Shown here piece by piece: positions 1-7,730 of a stretch of DNA of 64,000 nucleotides. The notes under the pieces were generated by a model that was given only the letters and a program-made list of their open reading frames with translations, ran no database searches and had not been told where the DNA came from. Source of the stretch: Paenibacillus sp. SY21-1. Its GTDB lineage: Bacteria > Bacillota > Bacilli > Paenibacillales > Paenibacillaceae. Location of the stretch: positions 62,001 through 126,000 of the forward strand of contig NZ_STGF01000015.1 in assembly GCF_005222705.1 (NCBI RefSeq). The letters are read 5' to 3'. The position numbers and the translations under genes are program-made. Numbering within the stretch: position 1 is the first letter of the stretch; each line of letters begins with the position of its first letter.

Positions 1-784
1 AAACGTCCGCCAAAGCCACAATTTTGCTTAACCGATCAATCTGATTCCCTTTTAAGCCGCTAGGATACCCGCTTCCGTCCTCGCGCTCATGATGCTGCAG
101 CGCCACTAACGCAACCCGCTCGTCGACACCCGATTGCTGCAATAACTCATAGCCGAGAACCGTATGCTGCTTCATAATAGCCGTCTCATGGACATCAAGC
201 TTTAGCGGCTTGTTTGCGAGAAACGAAGGCAGCTTTAGTGAACCGATATCGTACAGGATAGCTGCGGTTGTCAGCAGCGTAAGCTCGGCTTCCGGAAGAT
301 GCAGCCGTCTGCCCAAAGAAGTCGCGATGACCGCAGTGCCTATGCTTTGTTTATATCGGTAATCTCCATGCTCTTTGAGCTCGTTCAAAAGCTGGAACAA
401 ATTATGGCGATGCGTCGCTTCTTTAATGACCGGCAGGACATATTCCTCCACGGTCGCAAGCGGGACTGTGCCGTTCTGATGGACAAAGCTGTCGATTTCG
501 CGCAAGCGCTCCTCCGCTCTCCTTACCATATCCTGCAGGCTGATGCCATGCACCGCAGCGGAAATCGAGCCGCTTGCCGCAGACTCTGCAGGGTCATTGG
601 CGCTCTCCTCTGCGGTGACGCCCTCGATCTTTATATCGTCGATATCGATTCTGAATTTCTCCAGCTTTTTAAGATGCGTTTCAAGCAGCTCGGTCCCTTT
701 CGCGACAAGCAATGTTCCCCCGGCGTCAAAAATATTCTCGACGAGTCGGCCGCCGATTAAATTGTCGTATTTGTTGCTCTCCAT
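1..784 (-). CDS. HD-GYP domain protein, degenerate, 3' end beyond window
   Basis: The reading frame runs from an ATG at 784 (preceded by GAGGAG) to the window edge, giving the first 261 residues. The C-terminal half is an HD-GYP output domain: HHEREDGSGYP and the Lys-Gln-His-Thr motif are present. Such domains normally hydrolyse cyclic di-GMP in the cytoplasm. Two usual metal-ligand positions look lost: the HD pair reads Tyr-Asp (AAILYDIGSLKLP), the following Lys is Ser, and the preceding helix His is Gln or Lys (YRYKQSIGTAV). The protein may therefore bind rather than cleave its ligand. The first ~130 residues resemble the leader region common to Bacillales HD-GYP proteins and carry no recognised sensor domain. 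The last conserved Asp lies beyond the window. The family call is firm; loss of activity is inferred. Confidence 0.85.
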   Translation of the reverse strand, partial: MESNKYDNLIGGRLVENIFDAGGTLLVAKGTELLETHLKKLEKFRIDIDDIKIEGVTAEESANDPAESAASGSISAAVHGISLQDMVRRAEERLREIDSFVHQNGTVPLATVEEYVLPVIKEATHRHNLFQLLNELKEHGDYRYKQSIGTAVIATSLGRRLHLPEAELTLLTTAAILYDIGSLKLPSFLANKPLKLDVHETAIMKQHTVLGYELLQQSGVDERVALVALQHHEREDGSGYPSGLKGNQIDRLSKIVALADV

Positions 785-1096
785 AGTGAATGATCTCCTC
801 GCATACAATCTGCTGCTTTCCGTAGTCCCTCCATGGATAACTCAAACAACCAGATTCCAATATGAGGAACTTAATCATTTTTCGGATTCATTTATGGAAT
901 ACTTTAGCATTAGTGCATAAATGAATCGTTAGTAGTGATTAAATCGCCAATCGGAGAGGATGCGAGATTTAAGAACTATCATTTTCGCCTCGAAAACCAG
1001 GATATTAGCATCAATCTACCGTCATAAAAAAATAATCCTATTGACCCTATGAATGAAAAACAATATATGAAAGAGCATGGCTTCCTGATCCTGCAT
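785..1096. other. Intergenic region between HD-GYP gene and biosynthetic operon
   Basis: This AT-rich gap of 312 bases holds the leader of the HD-GYP gene and a 12-bp inverted repeat (885-927). On the minus strand a sigma-D-like arrangement, TAAA-N16-TCCGAAAA, overlaps the repeat; it matches about 5 of 8 bases of the usual -10 and is only suggestive. No intrinsic terminator is visible after the end of the adenylation gene at 1097. Confidence 0.5.
885..927. repeat. Perfect 12-bp inverted repeat upstream of HD-GYP gene
   Basis: GATTCATTTATG at 885-896 is mirrored exactly by CATAAATGAATC at 916-927, with a 19-base AT-rich centre. There is no T-run typical of a terminator and the position is about 100-140 bases upstream of the HD-GYP start. 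A regulator binding site is therefore more likely than a transcription stop. No known regulator is assigned. Confidence 0.6.
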
Positions 1097-3088
1097 TCAA
1101 AAGTTTTCCAGCTTGGCAGCCAGCATTTTCTTATCTACCTTCCCGTTTAAATTAAGCGGAAAATCCTCTACCTCGATAAATCGCTTAGGTACAATGGCGG
1201 GTGGCAGCGCCTGAAGCAGGTACGCGCGCAAGCCGGTTGGCGTCACCGCCCCTGAACGCTTCGGGCGATAATAAACGATTATCTTGCCCCCCTTTTGATC
1301 AGGAGAAAAGAGTACAACGGAGGCTTGCACAGCAGGGTGAGCCGCAACCGCTTTGCGAATCGTTTCCGGATGCACAAGGATGCCGTTGATTTTAAACTGA
1401 TCGTCCACTCTGCCTGCGTATTCGACAAGCCCACCCGAAAGCCATCGCCCAAAATCTCCGGTACGATAGAGCATAGTTCCCGGTTCGAATGGATTGGGAA
1501 CAAATCGCTGCTTCGTCAGCTCCTCCCGCTGCAAATAGCCTGCCGCCAGCCCTTCGCCAGCGATACAGATTTCACCTGTCACGCCGATCGGGCATGGTTG
1601 CATATGCGCATTCACAATGTAGATGCTGGTATTCGCGATCGGCTTGCCAATCGTTACCGGCAGGCCTTCCTGCATTTCGGCGGTAATGGATACGATCGTC
1701 GTCTCCGTCGGGCCGTAATGATTATACAAGCGGTATCCTTTGCCGAGCAGGCCTTCCTTCAAGCCCTCCTCAAGCGCTTCTCCGGCAGAGATAACGAACC
1801 GCACGCTCGCAAGGCGATCACCCTCCGCCAGCAATCGCCTCAGCAGCGCAGGCACCAGATCTACGACCTGTACTTGATGTTTGTCTATAAATTGCCGGAA
1901 TGCGCGCGGATGCATCAGCAGCTCGGTTTGAATCATGACGAGGCAGCCCCCGAACAGTAAGGTGCAGAAAATCGATTCAACGGAAGCGTCAAAAGTCAGG
2001 TTGGAGGAAAACAGCATGCGAAGCGTTTCCGCCTCCATGCCAAATTGTTCGTTGTACCAGCAGGCGTAATGGACGACGTTCCGGTGGCGAATCATCACCC
2101 CTTTCGGCACGCCCGTCGTTCCAGAGGTATAGATCACATAAGCAAGCTGCTCCGAATCTATCGATTCGCATCCGCTGCTGTCCCAAGCCTCCGCATAAGA
2201 GGGAGCGTCGTACGGATCTAGCGTCTGTAGCCCTTGCAAGCGTGATCGGGAAATCGCCATTCGAGCCCCGCTGTCCTCCAGAATCGTCCGATTATGCGCC
2301 TCGGGTGAGCGGAGATCGATCGGCAGATAGGCTGCACCCGTTTTCAGAATCGCCATCAGGCCGATCAGCATTTCCGGCGTCCGATCCGCTGTTATCGCAA
2401 CGACCTGCCCGCTGCGGACTCCCCGCTTCCTCAGCGCAGCCGCAAGCCGGCTTGATTCCCTATCAAGCGCACCATACGTCAAGGTGCGGGAGCTTGTAAC
2501 GACCGCTATTCGTTCGGGATGCAATGCCGCCCTTTCCGAGAACAATTCATGGATCGTCCGCTCCCGCGGATATTCACGCCTTGTCCGATTAAAATCCCGT
2601 ACAATTTGGTGGTATTCTTCATCCAGCAGGAGCGGCACATCCTTGAGCTGCCAATCCCGCTTATGCTTCAGCGCTTCCTCCAAACCGGCCAGATGCGCCT
2701 CGAAGCGGTCCAGGCATATGCTTGTGTGCAGATGTCGATTCCACTCCGCGTCTTCCGCTACGATTCGCTTAAGCTCGTCTCGCCATGCGGAGGAATATTT
2801 CTCCGGCGACGACTTCATCCCTTCTTCTAGCGAAAAAGCGTTCAGCCCGGCTTGCAGCCCCTGCAGCCAGCCCTCAATCGTCATCTCGCCGGAACAGGGC
2901 AGCTCCAAGCCTGTCCAACTGCCGGATTCGCCTGCTGCTCCGGTCCGCTTGCAGCTCCAGATTGCCCCCTCGCCTCGCTCCTGCCAATACAATTGAAGCC
3001 GCTCGGGCTCATGATATTTCGCCAGCACGAGCCCCCAGGCTAGACGCAAACTCGTTAATCCCGCACAACCTTGCCTATTGCGCTTCAT
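1097..3088 (-). CDS. Stand-alone NRPS-type adenylation protein
   Basis: The 663-residue protein carries an AMP-forming adenylation domain: LKTGAAYLPID (A2), AYVIYTSGTTGVPKGV (A3), NHYGPTETT (A5), YRTGD (A7), GRVDDQFKI (A8) and LNGKVDKK (A10 with the catalytic Lys). It should activate an amino or carboxylic acid with ATP and load it onto a carrier protein. No condensation, carrier or thioesterase domain is present. The ACP encoded at 4050-4313 is the obvious partner. The first ~150 residues are not recognised and could be a remnant of a condensation linker. The A8 tail reads NGILVHPETI, unlike the usual RIELGEIE. I chose the ATG at 3088 (AAGGGAG upstream) over an ATG at 3133 with no clear ribosome binding site. 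It appears to be the last gene of the cluster. Confidence 0.88.
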   Translation of the reverse strand: MKRNRQGCAGLTSLRLAWGLVLAKYHEPERLQLYWQERGEGAIWSCKRTGAAGESGSWTGLELPCSGEMTIEGWLQGLQAGLNAFSLEEGMKSSPEKYSSAWRDELKRIVAEDAEWNRHLHTSICLDRFEAHLAGLEEALKHKRDWQLKDVPLLLDEEYHQIVRDFNRTRREYPRERTIHELFSERAALHPERIAVVTSSRTLTYGALDRESSRLAAALRKRGVRSGQVVAITADRTPEMLIGLMAILKTGAAYLPIDLRSPEAHNRTILEDSGARMAISRSRLQGLQTLDPYDAPSYAEAWDSSGCESIDSEQLAYVIYTSGTTGVPKGVMIRHRNVVHYACWYNEQFGMEAETLRMLFSSNLTFDASVESIFCTLLFGGCLVMIQTELLMHPRAFRQFIDKHQVQVVDLVPALLRRLLAEGDRLASVRFVISAGEALEEGLKEGLLGKGYRLYNHYGPTETTIVSITAEMQEGLPVTIGKPIANTSIYIVNAHMQPCPIGVTGEICIAGEGLAAGYLQREELTKQRFVPNPFEPGTMLYRTGDFGRWLSGGLVEYAGRVDDQFKINGILVHPETIRKAVAAHPAVQASVVLFSPDQKGGKIIVYYRPKRSGAVTPTGLRAYLLQALPPAIVPKRFIEVEDFPLNLNGKVDKKMLAAKLENF

Positions 3089-3150
3089 CCACCCTACTCT
3101 CCCTTGCAGAAGATTATGTCCGCCTCGCCGCATATGGCCTTATCCGGCCT

Positions 3151-4053
3151 TTAAATCCATTCGCGGGACGGCTCCCGCTCTCCATCCGGACATAGCAGCT
3201 CTAGAAAGCTTGCTGCCGCAGCCGGCAGCAGCCCCGCTTGTTCCCTATGGTTCGCAAGCCGTTCCTGAATCCGTTCCCATACAGGCAGTGAAGGCTGAAT
3301 CAAGGCTCTTGTAGCCAGATTGACCGTCACCCGCCAGTCATCGATGTAACGAATGACGCTTTGACGCAGCTCCGACACAGCCTGCTCTTCTCCTGAACGC
3401 AGCGGCGCAGCGTCCACCATTCGGACCAATCCAAAAAGCCGATGATGAAAATGACGCGTTCCTTTTAAAATCAGGCATTTGCGCCGCGTTTCCTCCTCCG
3501 CCTCCATAAGCTGCTTCGCGAATTCGCTTAAATAGAAGGAATCAGCCGTAAGCATGCGTGCCGCATAGTCAATGGCGGACGCATGCGTGACAGGAGTCAT
3601 ACGCGGAGCAAAACGGTGGTAAGGCAGGCCGAGCGCTTCGTGGGCTGTCTTTAATGCCGTGCGCTCCATCACTCCGTTATAGGAAGGATGATCGTCGAAT
3701 ATTTCGTAGCTTCCGTCGCTCAGCAGCCCGCGCACTAGAATGTAATGTCCCGCATGCTCCTTGCCGTAGAACACCTTGGCATGCGGCATATAGAACAAAT
3801 CGCAAGGAAGCAGCACCAGGTGGCCGCTGCGGAGCGCCTCATCGATCCATCCGGCTTCCAAGCTCCGCTCAATGCCGTAGTGAGCAAGCAAGCTTGCTTC
3901 CGTAGCCAGCACCCTGCTCAAATCCGTATCCTCGCCATCCTCATTCCATACCGGCTTGAATGCCCAGCGATCAATCATAGCCGCATAAGGGTGAACTTGT
4001 GGAAACAGCATGAGCAGCTTGTCGATGTAGCAATCCACCCACCCCTGGCTCAT
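3151..4053 (-). CDS. BtrH-like acyltransferase family protein (copy A)
   Basis: This 300-residue protein resembles the BtrH N-terminal, papain-fold family. In butirosin biosynthesis BtrH moves an acyl chain from a carrier protein to the aminoglycoside. An N-terminal Cys (WVDCYIDKLL, residue 8) and the later block GHYILVRGLLSDGSYEIFDDHP, with its His and Asp, would form the catalytic triad. It overlaps the upstream ACP gene by an ATGA stop/start, so the two are probably translated together and work together. The adenylation gene follows about 60 bases downstream. The family call rests on motif layout rather than an alignment; a C39-peptidase-like fold is the broader description. Acyl transfer is inferred from context. 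Confidence 0.65.
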   Translation of the reverse strand: MSQGWVDCYIDKLLMLFPQVHPYAAMIDRWAFKPVWNEDGEDTDLSRVLATEASLLAHYGIERSLEAGWIDEALRSGHLVLLPCDLFYMPHAKVFYGKEHAGHYILVRGLLSDGSYEIFDDHPSYNGVMERTALKTAHEALGLPYHRFAPRMTPVTHASAIDYAARMLTADSFYLSEFAKQLMEAEEETRRKCLILKGTRHFHHRLFGLVRMVDAAPLRSGEEQAVSELRQSVIRYIDDWRVTVNLATRALIQPSLPVWERIQERLANHREQAGLLPAAAASFLELLCPDGEREPSREWI

Positions 4054-4313
4054 GACAGCAATTTTCCGTAAATGCGATCGACCATAGCCTGCACTGTAGT
4101 AAAATTTTCAAAAAGCAGCTCTTCATCCTCAAACACAATGTTGAAATTCGTTTCGAACGCCACAACAAGGCTCATCGAAGCAAACGAGTCCATGCCATAG
4201 CTGGCCAGTTCCTCCTCCGGCCCTGGCTCTTCCGTGAGCTCCAGCTGCTCCTTGATCTGCTGCCTGACATATTCGGCGATTTGTTCCCTTGTCCATTGCG
4301 TACGGTTCATCAT
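4050..4313 (-). CDS. Acyl carrier protein (ACP 3)
   Basis: This small acidic four-helix carrier protein of 87 residues has its phosphopantetheine serine in SYGMDSFASM (canonical Asp-Ser-Phe). Two adjacent ATG codons follow GGAGGAAGAGGG; the upstream in-frame ATG at 4355 lacks a binding site. Its stop overlaps the start of BtrH-like copy A, and the adenylation gene lies just downstream. The likely chain is adenylation, loading on this ACP, then transfer by the BtrH-like protein. It needs activation by a phosphopantetheinyl transferase, which is not in the window. Confidence 0.88.
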   Translation of the reverse strand: MMNRTQWTREQIAEYVRQQIKEQLELTEEPGPEEELASYGMDSFASMSLVVAFETNFNIVFEDEELLFENFTTVQAMVDRIYGKLLS

Positions 4314-4351
4314 CCCTCTTCCTCCCTTAGCTCTGCCACCGACCAGCATGC

Positions 4352-5371
4352 TCATACGATATCCTCATAGTTTCTGCCGAACAGCGTTCCCTCCGCAATG
4401 TCTTGCCGGTAACGGCTCATTTTCCATCTCTCCGTCATGCCGGTGGGCCGCTCCCCCCAACACCGCATATAGGACATGTAAAGCTGAATGTGCCTGAACT
4501 TCATCCACTCGGGAATCTGACGCTGCATTTCGGATGAAATGTCTCGATATAGCGAATAGCCGTTCAGAAAATGCGCCAAAAAAAGCCGGGTCGGACCGCT
4601 TGCCCTGCTATGTTCCGCCAATACGTAGTAATAGGCAACCGCTATGTCGCTTGCATAATGATGATGGGTCAAGCCGTCGAAATCGAATAAAACGATGCCG
4701 TTCCCGGAACGATGAAAATTTTTGGCGTGCATGTCATTATGAATTAATCCAAATTCCCCGCTCCGTTCAGGAAGCTGCCGCAGCTTGCCGAATTGCGCCT
4801 CAGCCGCTGCTTGCAGCGCCGGAAAGGCGCTACCGGCACACCTATCCGCCGCCGGCTTCAGCTCGGATTCCCTCCAACCGGGACGTAGCCAATCAGCCTG
4901 AAGCGGCGTATACCGCTCGGCAAGGCTATGCAGCCTTCCCATCGCTGCGCCCCATGCCCGGTAAAGCTCGGCATCGTAATGCGCAGGCCGGATTGGCTCG
5001 CCAGCCGCCCACTCAAACGCATACGCCCAGTACCCTGTGCAGTCTCCAGCCGAGTCTCCTGCAGCCGCTTCACTCGCGCCTCCGCCGATGCTTTCAACAA
5101 ATTCTCCCTGCAAGGAAACGAGCGGCCTGGAAACGGCAATTCCGTTGGCTGATACATACTGTACGAAATCGATTTCGCCCAGCAGCTGCTCGCGGCTTCT
5201 GCGTTCCTTTGGAATCAGCTTCAGAACATGGCTGCTCCCATTTTGCTCCCATGCGTACACAGCGCTTTCATGGCTCGCAAGCGGCGCGAACGAGCTCCAA
5301 GCGTGCGTGAATCTCAACAAAGCTTCCTGCACGAGAGCGCTGTCGATGGATTTGAAAGAGCTAACCTTCAT
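4352..5371 (-). CDS. Aminoglycoside phosphotransferase-family kinase
   Basis: The 339-residue protein has the catalytic loop of the APH/choline kinase fold, GLIHNDMHAKNF, followed by IVLFDFDG for metal binding. Members phosphorylate small hydroxylated molecules (aminoglycosides, homoserine, choline) with ATP in the cytoplasm. The ATG at 5371 is chosen because GGAGG precedes it; it overlaps the end of the upstream BtrH-like gene by 11 bases. Within a cluster that makes a sugar-containing metabolite with its own exporter, it may protect the producer by phosphorylating the product or an intermediate, or may be a tailoring step. The substrate cannot be read from sequence. Residues 100-115 form a Gly/Ala/Ser-rich insert (GGGASEAAAGDSAGD). 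Confidence 0.8.
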   Translation of the reverse strand: MKVSSFKSIDSALVQEALLRFTHAWSSFAPLASHESAVYAWEQNGSSHVLKLIPKERRSREQLLGEIDFVQYVSANGIAVSRPLVSLQGEFVESIGGGASEAAAGDSAGDCTGYWAYAFEWAAGEPIRPAHYDAELYRAWGAAMGRLHSLAERYTPLQADWLRPGWRESELKPAADRCAGSAFPALQAAAEAQFGKLRQLPERSGEFGLIHNDMHAKNFHRSGNGIVLFDFDGLTHHHYASDIAVAYYYVLAEHSRASGPTRLFLAHFLNGYSLYRDISSEMQRQIPEWMKFRHIQLYMSYMRCWGERPTGMTERWKMSRYRQDIAEGTLFGRNYEDIV

Positions 5372-6407
5372 CTTCCTCCGCTGCCTCCCCGTGCGCCTCT
5401 TCCAGCAGCTTCCGCAGCATGCCTTCATGCTCGTCCAGCAAAAAAGCAAACCGCTCCTGTATCAGAACGACCCTGTCGCGCTGGACGGACAAGCCTACCT
5501 TGTACAGCTGCATTAGCGCTTTGCGCCATTGCTCTCTTAACTTCTCCACGCCGGCAAGCCGCTCATGCTCCGTCACCGGCCACCGGTCTGCGTATCGCTT
5601 GATATAAACGGTCAGATAATCGAGCTGATGCAGCATCCCTCCGACGCGGAAGCAATAATACACATTCCGGCAAGCGGCCTGGAAGGCGCTGTCATCCAGT
5701 TCAGTCAGCTTCGCGTAATCGCCTACATACATTCGGTAAGCGAGACTTCCCTGATACCTTAGCCCCGGCAGCTTCGTCCCTGCAGCATACGTCTGCAAGA
5801 GCCGATATACCGACTGAAATCGGGCTGATGCAGACAGCGGCTTCCGCTTCTCATCGGCGGCAAACCAAGCATAACCCCACAGTCCGCTGCTCAGCGCATC
5901 AAGCGCGAGCATCCCCTCGTAGGTCGTCACCCGTCCGGCCTGATCGAGAAACGAAGTATCGCCGATGCGCACCGATGCGCACTCATCGTCCCACCCGAGC
6001 AAAAGCACAAGATGATTTCGTTCCTCTCCGTCCCGGAACACCTCATGGTAGTCGAGCGCCGTTGTCCGCACGAACAGCAGCGGCAAACGGCCTTGCAGCG
6101 CAGCCTCCCGCAGCCGCAGCAGCGCGCTGCCCGGGTCAAGCTCCGCCTCAAACGAGGCATGCAGCTCAAGTCCGTAGGTTTGCGCGAAGCGCTCAACGAT
6201 GTCCTGCTGAGAAGCGAGCCAAACCTTGTTCAAATCCCCGTAGTACTCCAGATTTAACCCATTCGTTTCAAAGTATATGTCCGCTTCATCGCTTTCCGCG
6301 GCCGCTCCCGGCCGTTCCCGCTCCAGAATATGAGTCAAGCCGGAGAATAGGCAGTGCAGCCCAGGCCGAATCGCAACAGGCTTCCTAGCAAGCAGGTCCG
6401 CATCCAT
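5361..6407 (-). CDS. BtrH-like acyltransferase family protein (copy B)
   Basis: This 348-residue protein shows the same layout as BtrH-type proteins: an early Cys after a turn (RPGLHCLFSGLTHIL, about residue 19) and later HLVLLLGWDDECASVRIGDTSF holding the His and Asp. The remaining helical C-terminal half (residues ~190-348) has no motif I recognise. The ATG at 6407 follows GGAGGAACCGCCCC and overlaps the monooxygenase gene by 23 bases. Its neighbours, a flavin monooxygenase and ACP 2, suggest it offloads an oxidised acyl chain from ACP 2. Transfer chemistry is inferred from BtrH; hydrolysis is an alternative for this cysteine-protease fold. Confidence 0.6.
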   Translation of the reverse strand: MDADLLARKPVAIRPGLHCLFSGLTHILERERPGAAAESDEADIYFETNGLNLEYYGDLNKVWLASQQDIVERFAQTYGLELHASFEAELDPGSALLRLREAALQGRLPLLFVRTTALDYHEVFRDGEERNHLVLLLGWDDECASVRIGDTSFLDQAGRVTTYEGMLALDALSSGLWGYAWFAADEKRKPLSASARFQSVYRLLQTYAAGTKLPGLRYQGSLAYRMYVGDYAKLTELDDSAFQAACRNVYYCFRVGGMLHQLDYLTVYIKRYADRWPVTEHERLAGVEKLREQWRKALMQLYKVGLSVQRDRVVLIQERFAFLLDEHEGMLRKLLEEAHGEAAEEDEG

Positions 6408-7467
6408 GGGGCGGTTCCTCCCTTCCTGCAGCCAGCAGCTCCTCGCTTTCGCTTGGTCCGATCACATAGGGCAGAACGTATTCGCCGATACGCTTCTGTT
6501 CCTCGGAGCCCGCGAGCCCGCTTACGATAAAAAAGTCCACGCCAAGCTCCCTGAACCGCCGAATCGACTGGCGAACCTCCTCGTAGGAGCCGACGATGGA
6601 AAAGCCGTTGGACGTGTTCAGCTGCACAAGTCCCGCCCATAGGTGCTCCGATATGGGGGCCATAGGGTCCGCATAATGAGATTTGTAGCTCTGAATGCCT
6701 GCGGCATCGCAATTGTTGCGAAACAGCCGATTCGTCCGCTTCGCTACGGCGCTGGTCCCGTTAAAGAAACGCTCCGCTTCCGTCCAAGCGGCTTCTGTTG
6801 TCTCCCTGGCGATGATGTCAATCATGATCCCGCACATCTGACGCCGCTCGGCTGATGGCCTTGGCTGTTTGCGAAACGCCGCAAGCCGCTCGCCGATAAC
6901 CGGATAGTCATGCCCGTACGTTAAATAATGGTGGCCGCCGGCAGCCGCGACTCGCATCGCCTCGGGCGAGCTGCCGGAAATAAAGATGCGCCCGCAGGAA
7001 GAAGCGGAGCCCGGCTTCGGATGCAGCTCGCCCTGATGCACCTCAAAGCAGGAGCCTGCGTAGCTGACGGCTCCCCCTGCTTGCAAGCGTTCGACGATTT
7101 CGACAAACTCCCTCGTCCGCTCATACCGCTGCTCGTGGCTTGCCGCTTTCGTCATGCGCCCCATCTCAATAGCGGAGCTGCCTGTTACCACATTGATATC
7201 CGCCCGTCCGCCCGTCAGCAAGTTCAAGGTGCTCAGCGCTTTGGCCGCAGACGTCGGCAGAATGTAGCTTGTGTTCTGGGCGATGAGAAAACGCAGCCTG
7301 TCGGTCCGCTCGGCCAAGTACGCCGCTGCTATCCAGGGGTCCAGATATTCGTTCGCATTGATCAGCAGTACGGATTGGAAGCCGTACGACTCGGCTGACC
7401 GGCTCTGCTCTGTAATTCTTTGCAGGTCGCCCTGCGGAAGCATCCAGCAAAATGACAATTCGATCAC
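6385..7467 (-). CDS. LLM-class flavin-dependent monooxygenase
   Basis: The 360-residue protein belongs to the bacterial-luciferase-like (LLM) class: TIM-barrel strand motifs such as LSFCWMLPQGDL, RLRFLIAQNTSY, NVVTGSS, IFISGSSPEAM and the C-terminal VDFFIVSGL. These enzymes use reduced FMN and oxygen to hydroxylate or oxidise a substrate. In the butirosin pathway BtrO, of this class, hydroxylates a carrier-bound chain; the adjacent ACP here makes the same idea attractive. The GTG start at 7467 overlaps the ACP stop (GTGA). No flavin reductase is seen in the window, so reduced flavin must come from elsewhere. Confidence 0.82.
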   Translation of the reverse strand: MIELSFCWMLPQGDLQRITEQSRSAESYGFQSVLLINANEYLDPWIAAAYLAERTDRLRFLIAQNTSYILPTSAAKALSTLNLLTGGRADINVVTGSSAIEMGRMTKAASHEQRYERTREFVEIVERLQAGGAVSYAGSCFEVHQGELHPKPGSASSCGRIFISGSSPEAMRVAAAGGHHYLTYGHDYPVIGERLAAFRKQPRPSAERRQMCGIMIDIIARETTEAAWTEAERFFNGTSAVAKRTNRLFRNNCDAAGIQSYKSHYADPMAPISEHLWAGLVQLNTSNGFSIVGSYEEVRQSIRRFRELGVDFFIVSGLAGSEEQKRIGEYVLPYVIGPSESEELLAAGREEPPHGCGPAC

Positions 7468-7730
7468 CCCTCGGATGGCTGCAGCTCCATGTATTTCGCG
7501 ACCAGCCCATCAATTTTTCGTATCGTCGATACATTCTCCGTCAATAAATCGTCATCGTCGATCATCAGGCCGAAATGCCTTTCCAGCTCGACCACTAGCT
7601 CCACTACGAGCACCGAGCTTAAATATTGCTCCGTCAAATCCGCATCGTCGCCAAACGCCTCAATCAGCTCCGGCTCCAGACCAAGCGTCTTCGCCAGAAT
7701 CGGCACAATATGCTCCTTATTCTCCAGCAT
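7464..7730 (-). CDS. Acyl carrier protein (ACP 2), variant serine motif
   Basis: This 88-residue acidic protein has the size and helix pattern of a carrier protein. At the attachment site it reads EQYLSSVLVVEL where most carriers have Gly-x-Asp-Ser-Leu, so the Asp is replaced by Ser and two serines are adjacent. An ATG at 7730 with GAGG nine bases upstream is preferred to a TTG at 7736. It overlaps the dehydrogenase gene by 14 bases and the monooxygenase by four. It is the probable carrier for the LLM monooxygenase substrate. Confidence 0.8.
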   Translation of the reverse strand: MLENKEHIVPILAKTLGLEPELIEAFGDDADLTEQYLSSVLVVELVVELERHFGLMIDDDDLLTENVSTIRKIDGLVAKYMELQPSEG

